Source of the DNA: Nocardioides potassii
GTDB lineage: Bacteria; Actinomycetota; Actinomycetes; Propionibacteriales; Nocardioidaceae
Assembly: GCF_021648885.1 (NCBI RefSeq)
Contig: NZ_JAKJHZ010000001.1
Coordinates: 1-64,000 of the forward strand
Direction of reading: 5' to 3'
Length of the DNA: 64,000 bases
In this document: positions 1 to 8,280 of the stretch, piece by piece
Layout: every line of letters starts with the position of its first letter
How positions within the stretch are numbered: position 1 is the stretch's first letter
Notes under the pieces: model-generated
Told to the model about the DNA's origin: nothing
The model's input: the letters and a program-made list of their open reading frames with translations, nothing else
The model's database searches: none
Translations under genes and position numbers: made by a program

Positions 1-1
1 T

Positions 2-1000
2 GGTCGTATTGGTGCCGCGCAGCTCGACCGCCTCGTCGCCGAGACGATCAAGAGGTTCGACCTCGCCCAGCCCGACCCCGCAGCCGATCCCGTGGACGGC
101 TACCTGTCGGTCGATCCACGACACGTGACCCTGCACGACGACGACGTGCACTTCGCCGGCACCATGCGGTGGGAGGCCGAGCTCGGTATCGCCGACTCCC
201 TCGACCTCGACCACGTGCTCTAGCACAAGGCTTCCGAGCAAAAGGCTCTCGGTTTCACCGACTCGCTGGACGTCCGCCGGGCGAAGGCCCTCGGTGACCT
301 CGCCCGCACCCAGACCGCCCTCGACCTCGCCATGGGCATGGGTGGTGGTTTCGAGGCTCGCTCCGCTCGCACCTCAACCACCGAAGGAACTGACCTCCCG
401 GCCGCTCGAGAACTAGTTCTCCACGTCCACTTCAACGCCTCGACCGTCGGCGAGCGGACCGTGTTCGGACCCACCGGTCGCATGGAGGGACGCCAGCGCC
501 TGCTGCTGCTCGACCAGCTGAAGACCTGGTGCGGCGACTCCCGCACGAAGATCACGGTCAAACCGGTCGTCGACCTCAACGCACCACTGTCCGCACCCGG
601 CTACGACATCTCCGACCGGATCCGCGACCAGATCGTCCTCCGCGACCAGACCTGCGTGTTCCCGTGGTGCACGAGACCCGCGCGGCGCTGCGACATCGAC
701 CACGTCATCCCGTTCGACCACCACACCGAAGCAGAAGGCCGACCGCAACCCGGCCCCACCGCCACCTGGAACCTCGCACCGCTGTGCCGACACCACCACC
801 GCCTCAAGACCCATACGGCGTGGCGTTACGACATGACGTCCAACGGGGTCTTCGAGTGGACCAGTCCCCACGGTCATCGCTACCGACGCAGCGCGACGGG
901 CACCACTGCGATCGATGGCGGCCTCGACCACCACGACCGACCTGCCGGCGACCCACCCGACGACGTCCCGCCCGGCATCCGACGGCCCCGTCGACGATGA
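2..1000 (+). pseudogene. DUF222/HNH endonuclease-like gene interrupted by an in-frame amber codon; 5' end outside window
   Basis: One reading frame runs from the window edge to the TGA at 998-1000 and is broken only by TAG at 221-223. Upstream it gives DUF222-like sequence ending SLDLDHVL. Directly after the stop it resumes with HKASEQKALGFTDSLDVRRA, which is typical DUF222 sequence, so the two halves belong to one protein. The C-terminal part (about 640-830) is an HNH nuclease module: CVFPWC, then DIDHVIPF with the catalytic His, then the NLAPLCRHHHRLKT zinc/HNH segment. These proteins are multicopy in actinobacteria and of unknown role. A CAG-to-TAG change would explain the break. An internal start at 332 would yield only the HNH half. 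Sequencing error or amber readthrough is not excluded. Confidence 0.8.
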
Positions 1001-1012
1001 CCCCGCCCCACA

Positions 1013-1038
1013 CCCCGCCAGTCCTCATCATGGCGGGG
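1013..1038. terminator. Hairpin between convergent genes
   Basis: Perfect 8-bp arms CCCCGCCA (1013-1020) and TGGCGGGG (1031-1038) with a 10-nt loop lie between the HNH frame and the convergent lipoprotein gene. There is no clear U-tract. Probably a bidirectional terminator. Confidence 0.5.
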
Positions 1039-1069
1039 CCACAGGCGTGCTTAGCTCCGTCCTGGTCTC

Positions 1070-1525
1070 TCAGCAGGGGACGATCATCGGGTCGTCACGA
1101 ACCGAGCGATCCACCGAGATCACGAAGTCGACGGACCACGTGTCATCGGTCTTCAAGCGGGTAGCGGCGAGGGGAGTGCCGTCCTGATGGCAGATCGGCG
1201 TAGCCGGTGCCGTCTTCAACACCTGCACCAGATAGACGTTGGCCTCAGGAGTGAGATCACTGCAGAGAGCGGGGACGTTCCGCGCGGCGTCCACGAGCAA
1301 CGGCCCTCGCGCGTCACACAGGTTGTCGCCTTCCCCGGACCGAACCACGACGTCGACCCAGCTGCCCCTGTCGTCCTGCGAGGACCGGGCGTAGACCACG
1401 TCATCACCGGCGGCGCCGATGCGATCGTAGCCCGCGGGAGCTGGCGCCCGGCCTGAGCATGCTGAGGACACGAGCGCGATGCCCGCAACCACCCAGCAGA
1501 TCGGCAGGCGACGAGCACTCGGCAT
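1070..1525 (-). CDS. Small secreted lipoprotein, function unknown
   Basis: A 151-residue protein. The N-terminus has Arg residues, a hydrophobic stretch and a lipobox VSSAC (Cys at about 23), so it should be lipid-anchored outside the membrane. The mature part is polar with four further cysteines (CDARGP, CSDLTP, ICHQDG and the C-terminal IVPC), which could form two disulfides. No family is recognised. ATG at 1525 is chosen because a TAGTGT box lies 6 nt upstream, as in other apparently leaderless genes here. It is monocistronic and convergent with the broken HNH gene. Confidence 0.7.
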   Translation of the reverse strand: MPSARRLPICWVVAGIALVSSACSGRAPAPAGYDRIGAAGDDVVYARSSQDDRGSWVDVVVRSGEGDNLCDARGPLLVDAARNVPALCSDLTPEANVYLVQVLKTAPATPICHQDGTPLAATRLKTDDTWSVDFVISVDRSVRDDPMIVPC

Positions 1526-1561
1526 TCAGGCACACTAGGCGATGGAGGTCGTCCCGAATGC

Positions 1562-1936
1562 TCAGTCCTCGGCGGCTTCCCAGCTCACCAGCCCGACCGT
1601 GTTGCCCTCGGAGTCCTTGATGAACCCCTGCCACTCGTCGTGGCCGGCTGGGCCGAGGTCGTCGGAGTCGTGCCGGAAGATCACGTGCGGCTCGGACGTG
1701 ATCTCGATGCCCTCGGCCCGCAGCTCCTCGATCGCCTCGCGGACCGACGGCACCCTCAGGTAGATGAAGGACGACGGCGCCACGCGGTCGAGCAGGAGTC
1801 GCGTCGACCCGAGCGAGAAGAACACCAGCCCCGGCGGGTCGAAGGTCGCCACCGGGTCGGCACCCAGCAGGCGGCTGTAGAAACGGGACGCGCGCTCGAG
1901 GTCCTCTGCGCGCTGGGCGATCTGGACGAGCTCCAT
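1562..1936 (-). CDS. VOC (glyoxalase/bleomycin-resistance fold) family protein
   Basis: About 124 residues from ATG at 1936 (MELVQIAQRAEDLERASRFY). The opening beta-alpha element with FYSRLLGADPVATF, and the late EWQGFIKDSEGNTVGLVSW with its FxDxEGN-type segment, are typical of single-domain VOC proteins. The metal-ligand pattern is not clear enough to predict a reaction. It starts 20 nt after the stop of the EamA transporter on the same strand and is probably co-transcribed with it. A longer frame with an earlier start at 1972 would overlap that transporter and adds no family sequence. Confidence 0.75.
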   Translation of the reverse strand: MELVQIAQRAEDLERASRFYSRLLGADPVATFDPPGLVFFSLGSTRLLLDRVAPSSFIYLRVPSVREAIEELRAEGIEITSEPHVIFRHDSDDLGPAGHDEWQGFIKDSEGNTVGLVSWEAAED

Positions 1937-1955
1937 GGGCTGATGGTGCACCCGG

Positions 1956-2888
1956 TCAGCCCATCTGCGCATCCGGCAGCACCGGTCCCGCGGCCGCGGT
2001 CGGACGCCCGAGCCCGGCGACGGCGCCGAGGACGAGCACGATCCCGACGATCGCGACCGGTCCGAGCGCCTCGCCGAGGACGACCGCCGCGACGACGGCG
2101 GCCGTGACGGGCTCGACCAGGCTGGCCGTGACGGCGGTGCTCGGCGCGACGACGCGCAGCCCGGAGTAGAGCAGGACGTAGGCCAGCGCCATCGTCAGCG
2201 CGCCGAGGTAGAGCAGCCACGCCAGCGCAGCCGCGTCGGTCGTGACGAGCGGTCCGTCCGCGACGGCCAGGCAGGGCAGGAGGACCGCCGCCCCGACGAG
2301 CGTCATCCCGCTCGTCAGCACCAGCGGCGACGACGTACGGCTCACCGACCCGCCCGCCACCGTCGTGAGGGCGTAGGTCGTCCCCGACGCGACGGCGAGC
2401 AGCACCCCGGCGACCGGGGCGGGGCCGGTCGCCGACTCGTGCCCTGCGAGGCTGACGAGCACCAGTCCGACGAGCGCCGCTCCGAGCGCGCCGAGCCGCG
2501 ACGGCGCCGGGGGCCGGCGGTCACGGACCGACTCGAAGACGGTGAGCAGCACCGGCGCCAGACCGAGGCTGACGACGGTCGAGACGGCGACGCCGACCTG
2601 GGTGACCGACACGAAGTAGAAGCCCTGGTAGGCCGCCGTACCGGCCCCCACGGCCAGCAGCCGACGCGGGTGCCGGCGCGCGAGGTCGACGAGCTCGCCA
2701 CCTCGTCGCAGGGCGAGGACCGCGACGAGCAGGACCGCGGCGGCGATCGCCATCCGCCACGCGCTGATGGTCACGGGCGAGAGCGGCTCGTGCTCGCGGA
2801 TGAGCTGCACCGCCAGCCCACCCGTGCCCCACAGCACGCTCGCCGCGCCGACCTCGAGCAGGCCGCGCACGTGGGACCGGTCGCTCAT
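1956..2888 (-). CDS. EamA/DMT-family transporter
   Basis: A 310-residue integral membrane protein with about ten hydrophobic helices in two homologous EamA halves. The first opens with RGLLEVGAASVLWGTGGLAV, the second with LLAVASGTTYALTTVAGG. This family exports small metabolites such as amino acids or nucleosides; the substrate cannot be read from sequence. ATG at 2888 (MSDRSHVRG) is preferred to an upstream start at 2945 because the extra residues are hydrophilic and non-conserved and run toward the divergent epimerase promoter. Likely operon with the downstream VOC gene. Confidence 0.8.
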   Translation of the reverse strand: MSDRSHVRGLLEVGAASVLWGTGGLAVQLIREHEPLSPVTISAWRMAIAAAVLLVAVLALRRGGELVDLARRHPRRLLAVGAGTAAYQGFYFVSVTQVGVAVSTVVSLGLAPVLLTVFESVRDRRPPAPSRLGALGAALVGLVLVSLAGHESATGPAPVAGVLLAVASGTTYALTTVAGGSVSRTSSPLVLTSGMTLVGAAVLLPCLAVADGPLVTTDAAALAWLLYLGALTMALAYVLLYSGLRVVAPSTAVTASLVEPVTAAVVAAVVLGEALGPVAIVGIVLVLGAVAGLGRPTAAAGPVLPDAQMG

Positions 2889-2959
2889 GGGCCGGAGTCT
2901 GTCAGCGCGCACGACTGGCGACACCCGGGTTTCGAGCGCTGACACCTAGGGTGTGGCGC

Positions 2960-4039
2960 ATGTCGTCATCTCAGCAGGCAGGGGGCCGCGTCCTCGTCAC
3001 GGGCGGCGCCGGCTTCATCGGCACGACCCTGGCCCGTCAGCTCGCGGACGCCGCCGAGCAGTGGGTCGTCCTGGACAACCTGCACCCGCAGGTGCACCCC
3101 GGCTCGCAGCCGCCGGCGGACCTCCCGGACTCCGTCGACCTCCGCGTCGGTGACGTGACGAGCGCCGACGACCTCGACGCCGTCGTCGCCGACCTGCGCC
3201 CCGACACCGTCGTGCACCTGGCCGCGGAGACGGGGACCGCGCAGTCGCTCTCCGAGAGCACCCGGCACGGCATGGTCAACGTCGTCGGCACGACCCAGCT
3301 GCTCGACGCGTTCACCCGCGCCGGCCACGTGCCCGGCCACTTCGTCCTCACCAGCTCCCGCGCGGTGTACGGCGAGGGGGTGTGGCGCAACCCGGACGGG
3401 ACCACCTTCCAGCCCGGCCTGCGCACCCACGCGCAGCTCGAGTCCGGGAAGTGGGACCACGGCGACGGGGCCGCGCATGTGCCCAACACGGTGGCCGGCA
3501 CCCACCCCAACCCGATCAACGTCTACGGCGCGACCAAGCTCGCGCAGGAGCAGATCCTCGCGGCGTGGACCGGCTCGCACGACACCCGCCTGTCCGTGCT
3601 GCGCCTGCAGAACGTCTACGGCCCGCGCCAGTCGCTGTCCAACCCCTACACGGGCATCGTGTCCCTCTTCTCGCGGCTGGCGCGCGAGGGCCAGTCGATC
3701 CCGCTCTACGAGGACGGCGAGATCACCCGCGACTTCGTCTACATCGACGACGTGGTCAGCGCGCTCGTCGCCGCGATCGCGCACAAGCCGGCCGACCACA
3801 TGCGGACCGTCGACGTCGGCAGCGGCGTGCGCACCACGATCGGTGACCTGGCCCGCGAGGTCGCCCGCTACCACTCGGCGCCCGAGCCGCACGTCACCGG
3901 CCAGTACCGCGACGGCGACGTCCGGCACGCCTCCTGCACCGTCGAGGACACGATCCGCTCGCTCGACTGGCAGCCGCGCGTCAGTCTGCGCGACGGCGTC
4001 GCCGGGCTCCAGGAGTGGATCGCGACCCAGCTCGACTGA
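2960..4039 (+). CDS. NAD-dependent epimerase/dehydratase (extended SDR)
   Basis: About 359 residues. The N-terminal Rossmann motif VLVTGGAGFIGTTLARQL binds NAD(P). The catalytic region has LTSSRAVYGEG and, later, NVYGATKLAQEQ with the YxxxK pair. VYIDDVVSALVAAI is the usual late motif of sugar-nucleotide epimerases, so a nucleotide-sugar epimerase or dehydratase is likely; the substrate is unknown. ATG at 2960 lies 7 nt after TAGGGT (2947-2952), suggesting a leaderless mRNA; GTG at 2951 is an alternative. The PhzE-like gene follows after 45 nt on the same strand but has its own TAGGGT box. Confidence 0.8.
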   Translation: MSSSQQAGGRVLVTGGAGFIGTTLARQLADAAEQWVVLDNLHPQVHPGSQPPADLPDSVDLRVGDVTSADDLDAVVADLRPDTVVHLAAETGTAQSLSESTRHGMVNVVGTTQLLDAFTRAGHVPGHFVLTSSRAVYGEGVWRNPDGTTFQPGLRTHAQLESGKWDHGDGAAHVPNTVAGTHPNPINVYGATKLAQEQILAAWTGSHDTRLSVLRLQNVYGPRQSLSNPYTGIVSLFSRLAREGQSIPLYEDGEITRDFVYIDDVVSALVAAIAHKPADHMRTVDVGSGVRTTIGDLAREVARYHSAPEPHVTGQYRDGDVRHASCTVEDTIRSLDWQPRVSLRDGVAGLQEWIATQLD

Positions 4040-4084
4040 GACGGGCTCGGGTCGCCCGGCGGCTCGCCCGTAGGGTCTCCTTCC

Positions 4085-5992
4085 ATGACCGAGACCCCTG
4101 CCGGCCTGCCCTCTGTGGGTGACCTCCTGGAGCAGATCCAGGGGTACGGCGCGTGGGCGGTCATCCGGCGCAAGGCCTCCCCGACGGCGGGCCTCGTCGG
4201 CGGCACGCCGCACGAGGTCGCCTCGTTGCTCGACATCCCGCTGGAGACCGGCGCGCCCGAGCCCGGGCGCAGCGCGGACCGGCTGGTCGCGGTGCCGTTC
4301 CGGCAGGTGCGCGAGCGCGGGTTCGCCGCCATCGACGACGACACCCCGCTGACCGTGGTCGACCTCGAGGTGGAGCACGAGGTGCCGGTCGACGAGCTGC
4401 TCGCGGCGCTGCCGGACGTCCCCGTCGAGTTCGCCGACCGAGGCGGCTTCGCGACGTCCGACGAGGACTACGGCAAGGTCGTCGAGGCGATCATCCGCGA
4501 CGAGATCGGCCAGGGCGAGGGCGCCAACCTCGTCATCGGCCGGCACTACCGCGCGGTCGTCGCCGACTGGGACGCGACGAAGGCGCTCACCGTCCTGCGT
4601 CGGCTGATGGAGCGCGAGCGCGGGGCGTACTGGACCTTCTGCTTCTTCACCGGCGAGCGCTTCCTGATCGGCGCGAGCCCCGAGCGGCACGTTTCGGTGC
4701 GCTCCGGCGACGTCCGGATGAACCCGATCTCCGGGACCTTCCGCGTCGCCGGGAAGTCCGAGGACGAGCTCAAGGCCGGCCTCATGGAGTTCCTCGCCGA
4801 CGAGAAGGAGGTCTTCGAGCTCTTCATGGTGGTCGACGAGGAGCTCAAGATGATGTGCGACATCTGCCACGAGGGCGGCCAGGTGCTCGGGCCGTTCCTC
4901 AAGCCGATGACGCACCTGATCCACACCGAGTACCTCCTCGCCGGCCGCTCCGACCGCGACCACCGCGAGATCCTGCGCGACACGATGTACGCCGCCACGG
5001 TGACCGGCGCGCCGGTCGAGAACGCCTGCCGCCTGATCGCCGACTACGAGCCCGAGGGTCGTGGCTACTACGGCGCCGCGCTCGCGCTGTTCGGTCGCTC
5101 GCCCGACGGCACGCCGACGATGGACAGCCCGATCCTGATCCGCACCGCCGACGTGTCGACGTCCGGGGAGCTCAAGGTCACCGCGGGCGCGACGCTGGTG
5201 CGCGACTCCGACGCCGCCTACGAGGTCGCGGAGACCCGGGCGAAGGCCGGCGGCATCCTCAGTGCCTTCGGCCTGGCGCCGGCGGCGACCTCCGACGGCG
5301 CGGACATCGCCGAGCTCGCGCGGGACGAGGACGTCGTACTGGCGCTGGGCACGCGCAACCAGCGGCTCTCCCGCTTCTGGCTGACCGACCAGGCGGGCGA
5401 GCCCGCCGACCCGTCGCTGGCCGGGAAGTCCGTGGTGATCCTGCACGGCGAGGACGACTTCGTGAACATGCTCGTCCACGTGCTCGGCGTCTTCGGCATG
5501 ACCGCGCGCGTGGTGCGCCACGAGGACTACGCGACCGGTGCCTTCGACGGCGCCGACCTCGTCATCGTCGGTCCCGGTCCGGGCGACCCGCGCGAGGGGG
5601 ACCACCCCAAGATCGCCGCCTTCCGCCGCGCCGTCGACGACCTGCTCGCCGCGGACCAGCCGTTCCTCGCGGTCTGCCTCGGCCACCAGACGCTGTGCCA
5701 GCGGCTCGGGCTGGACCTCGGCTACAAGGACGTCGTGTTCCAAGGCACGCAGTCGCCGGTGCGACTCGATGGCCGCACCGAGCGCGTCGGCTTCTACAAC
5801 ACGTTCGTCGGCCGGGTGCCGTCCGGCCACGCCCTGCCCGACGGCGTACGAGTGGAGGCGGACGAGGCGACGGGCGACATCCACGCCATCGTCGGCCCCC
5901 ACTACCGCGGCATCCAGTTCCACGCCGAGTCGATCCTCACCGAGAACGGCTACGACCTGTTGCATGCTGCAGTGCGCGACCTGCTCCGCTGA
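4085..5992 (+). CDS. PhzE-like fused chorismate amidotransferase (anthranilate or ADIC synthase family)
   Basis: A 635-residue fusion. Residues about 1-400 are the chorismate-binding (TrpE/PhzE) domain with MNPISGTFRV, the PhzE-type version of the substrate loop, followed by FLADEKEVFELFMVVDEELK. Residues about 430-635 are a class I glutamine amidotransferase with nucleophile Cys at about 531 (FLAVCLGHQTLCQRLG) and the HAES His/Glu pair near the C-terminus. Such fusions convert chorismate plus glutamine to anthranilate or to 2-amino-2-deoxyisochorismate. No other phenazine gene (phzB, phzD, phzF, phzG) is nearby, so anthranilate formation or an orphan role is possible. TAGGGT at 4071-4076 lies 8 nt before ATG. 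Confidence 0.8.
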   Translation: MTETPAGLPSVGDLLEQIQGYGAWAVIRRKASPTAGLVGGTPHEVASLLDIPLETGAPEPGRSADRLVAVPFRQVRERGFAAIDDDTPLTVVDLEVEHEVPVDELLAALPDVPVEFADRGGFATSDEDYGKVVEAIIRDEIGQGEGANLVIGRHYRAVVADWDATKALTVLRRLMERERGAYWTFCFFTGERFLIGASPERHVSVRSGDVRMNPISGTFRVAGKSEDELKAGLMEFLADEKEVFELFMVVDEELKMMCDICHEGGQVLGPFLKPMTHLIHTEYLLAGRSDRDHREILRDTMYAATVTGAPVENACRLIADYEPEGRGYYGAALALFGRSPDGTPTMDSPILIRTADVSTSGELKVTAGATLVRDSDAAYEVAETRAKAGGILSAFGLAPAATSDGADIAELARDEDVVLALGTRNQRLSRFWLTDQAGEPADPSLAGKSVVILHGEDDFVNMLVHVLGVFGMTARVVRHEDYATGAFDGADLVIVGPGPGDPREGDHPKIAAFRRAVDDLLAADQPFLAVCLGHQTLCQRLGLDLGYKDVVFQGTQSPVRLDGRTERVGFYNTFVGRVPSGHALPDGVRVEADEATGDIHAIVGPHYRGIQFHAESILTENGYDLLHAAVRDLLR

Positions 5993-6053
5993 GCGGCGCG
6001 CGGCAAAGTAGAGTCATGCACTAGACATTGGCTCGGGACACCACGGGGGACAC

Positions 6054-7703
6054 GTGAAGCAGCTCGTACGCGGGTGGGCAGGGTTCTGCCTGCTCACCCT
6101 GATGGTCGGCGCATCCATGGCGGCACCGGTCGGCCCACCGCGGGCCGCGGCGGTGCGCGCGACCGCGGACACGCGGCCCAACGTCGTCGTGGTGATGCTC
6201 GACGACTTCTCGATGGACCTCGTCCAGACGATGCGGTCGGTGCAGAAGATGCGCAAGGCGGGGGCGTCCTACCCGCACTCGTTCGTCACCGACTCGCTGT
6301 GCTGCGTCTCGCGATCGAGCTTCTTCACCGGGCAGTACCCCCACCAGACCGGCGTGCGGACCAACACCAGCAACCAGGGGCAGTCGGGCCTCGGCGGCTG
6401 GCCGGCCTACCTCGCCAACGGCAACCCCGGGCGCGCCTTCAACGTGCGGCTGCAGGAGTCGGGCTACACGACCGGGTTCGTCGGCAAGTTCCTCAACGAG
6501 TACGAGTGGTCGCCGGGCCGCGCCCTCCCGCCGGTGGTGCCGGGCTGGTCGACCTTCAACACCGTCTTCGGCTCGGCCTACGACGGCTGGGACTTCGCGA
6601 GCACCTCGGTGACGGACGGCAAGCTGCGGCTGGTGCAGCACGACGCGCCGCCCGCGAGCGCGAGCGACAGCGCGAAGGACAAGGCCTACGCCGGCACGGT
6701 GATCGGCGACCTCGCGATGGAGTTCCTGACCGCGAACGAGGCCGCCGCGGCGCCGTACTTCCTCGAGGTCGCGCTCTACGCGCCGCACAACCGCACGCAG
6801 CCGGAGGGCCACTACGCGGACGACGCGCTCTTCCCGCCGATGTTCCGCGACCGCACCGGCGACCGCAGCTGCGGCCGGGTGGCGTGCCGCAAGCTCACCG
6901 CCGCCGACCTGCCCGGCTTCGGCGACCCCGCGAAGGACAACCGCCCCCGCACGGCCGGCGGCAAGCGGGCGCGGGCATGGAACACCGGCCGGCCGCTGTC
7001 GCGGGCCCTCGCCGTCCGCGACCTGCGCGACCGCGCGCGGATGTCGCAGTCCGCCGACCGCCTGATCTCGAGGATCCTCCGGACGGTCGGGCCGGACACC
7101 TACGTCGTGCTCACCTCCGACAACGGCTTCCACCTGGGCCAGAACGGCCTTGGCCGGGGCAAGGGGACGGCGTACGACACCGACGTGCGGGTGCCGTTGC
7201 TCGTCACCGGTCCGGGCGTGGTCCCCGGGCAGCGCCGGGAGGTCACCAGCAACATCGACCTCGCGCCGACCTTCGAGGAGCTGGCCGGCCTGTCGCCCGC
7301 GGCGTACCGCAGCGGGCTGTCGCTGGTGCCGACCTTCACGCAGCCCGCCCTGGTGCGCCAGTCCTACGCCTTCCTCGAGCACACCCAGCAGACCCTCACC
7401 GGCGGCGACCCCGACGCCGCCTTCACCGGGTCGGAGCTCGACCGGATCCCGTCCTACACCGCGGTCCGCAGCCGGCTGGCCCTGCTGGTGCGCCTCGACC
7501 TCGACCCGCGCGCGAAGCGGACGTCGTGGGGCTACGAGTACTACAGCTACCGCAAGGACCGCTGGGAGCGGCGCAACGCCTTCGCCAGCCCGAAACGCAA
7601 GCCCGAGGTCGACCTGCTGATGGCGAAGCTGGCGGCCTTCGACACGTGCCGCGAGACCGGCGCGCAGCCGCTCGCCGAGGCGTGTCGCGGGGTGCGGAGG
7701 TAG
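6054..7703 (+). CDS. Secreted sulfatase (arylsulfatase/alkaline phosphatase superfamily)
   Basis: A 549-residue protein with an N-terminal signal peptide (cleavage near residue 24-35). Metal ligands appear in VVVVMLDDFSMD (Asp50, Asp51) and in LTSDNGFHLGQNGLGRGKG. The activation motif, where Cys becomes formylglycine, reads C83-C-V-S-R in SLCCVSRSSFFTGQYPHQTG. The usual form is C-x-P/A-S-R, so Val replaces the third residue. The segment EVALYAPHNRTQP is also family-like. Substrate unknown. GTG at 6054 is preceded by a GGGGGA purine tract, while a TAGAGT box at 6009-6014 would give a roughly 35-nt leader. It lies between two chorismate-amination loci with no obvious functional link. Confidence 0.8.
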   Translation: MKQLVRGWAGFCLLTLMVGASMAAPVGPPRAAAVRATADTRPNVVVVMLDDFSMDLVQTMRSVQKMRKAGASYPHSFVTDSLCCVSRSSFFTGQYPHQTGVRTNTSNQGQSGLGGWPAYLANGNPGRAFNVRLQESGYTTGFVGKFLNEYEWSPGRALPPVVPGWSTFNTVFGSAYDGWDFASTSVTDGKLRLVQHDAPPASASDSAKDKAYAGTVIGDLAMEFLTANEAAAAPYFLEVALYAPHNRTQPEGHYADDALFPPMFRDRTGDRSCGRVACRKLTAADLPGFGDPAKDNRPRTAGGKRARAWNTGRPLSRALAVRDLRDRARMSQSADRLISRILRTVGPDTYVVLTSDNGFHLGQNGLGRGKGTAYDTDVRVPLLVTGPGVVPGQRREVTSNIDLAPTFEELAGLSPAAYRSGLSLVPTFTQPALVRQSYAFLEHTQQTLTGGDPDAAFTGSELDRIPSYTAVRSRLALLVRLDLDPRAKRTSWGYEYYSYRKDRWERRNAFASPKRKPEVDLLMAKLAAFDTCRETGAQPLAEACRGVRR

Positions 7704-7719
7704 CACTACTGTCTGGCGC

Positions 7720-8280
7720 GTGACGCCGGACGTGATCGTGGTCGACCACCACGACTCCTACACGTGGAACCTGGTGCACCTCGTCGCCGCCGTCACCGGC
7801 GTCCTGCCCCGCGTCGTGCAGCACGACGAGGTGGAGCCCGACGACGTGCTGCGCCACTCCCACGTCGTGCTCTCGCCCGGGCCCGGGCACCCCGCGGTCG
7901 CCGCCGACTTCGCGGTCGGCACGGCGGTGCTGCAGGCCGGCACCCGGCCGGTGCTCGGCGTGTGCCTGGGCATGCAGGGACTGGTGACGTCGTACGGCGG
8001 TGAGGTGGCGCGGCTCGCGCCCGCGCACGGGGACGTCGCGACGATCCGCCACGACGGGGCGGGCGTGTTCGCCGGGCTGCCGCAGGACTTCGACGCGGTG
8101 CGCTACCACTCGCTGGGCGCTGTCGTGCTGCCGCTCGCGCTGGTCGCGACGGCGTGGAGCGAGGACGGCGTCGTGATGGGCGTGCGCCACCGCGACCTGC
8201 CGCTGGAAGGCGTGCAGTTCCACCCGGAGTCGGTCCTGTCCGCCCACGGAGCGTCGCTCGTCAGGAACTTCCTCCGGTGA
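7720..8280 (+). CDS. pabA: Aminodeoxychorismate synthase glutaminase component (PabA)
   Basis: A 186-residue class I glutamine amidotransferase. It shows DHHDSYTWNLVHL, the oxyanion segment LSPGPGHP, the nucleophile Cys at about 82 in VLGVCLGMQGLV, and the catalytic His/Glu in VQFHPESVLS. It supplies ammonia to the partner PabB, whose gene overlaps it by 4 nt (GTGA at 8277-8280). That pairing makes p-aminobenzoate synthesis for folate the best assignment rather than TrpG. GTG at 7720 is preceded by TACTGT (7707-7712) with a 7-nt spacer, so the transcript may be leaderless. Confidence 0.85.
   Translation: MTPDVIVVDHHDSYTWNLVHLVAAVTGVLPRVVQHDEVEPDDVLRHSHVVLSPGPGHPAVAADFAVGTAVLQAGTRPVLGVCLGMQGLVTSYGGEVARLAPAHGDVATIRHDGAGVFAGLPQDFDAVRYHSLGAVVLPLALVATAWSEDGVVMGVRHRDLPLEGVQFHPESVLSAHGASLVRNFLR

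Noticed and set aside
2966..5965. A 999-codon stop-free frame on the minus strand antisense to the epimerase and PhzE-like genes
   Set aside because: Low-complexity Arg/Ala/Val/Asp translation with no domain, on DNA whose other strand encodes two well-supported enzymes; a GC-rich shadow frame.
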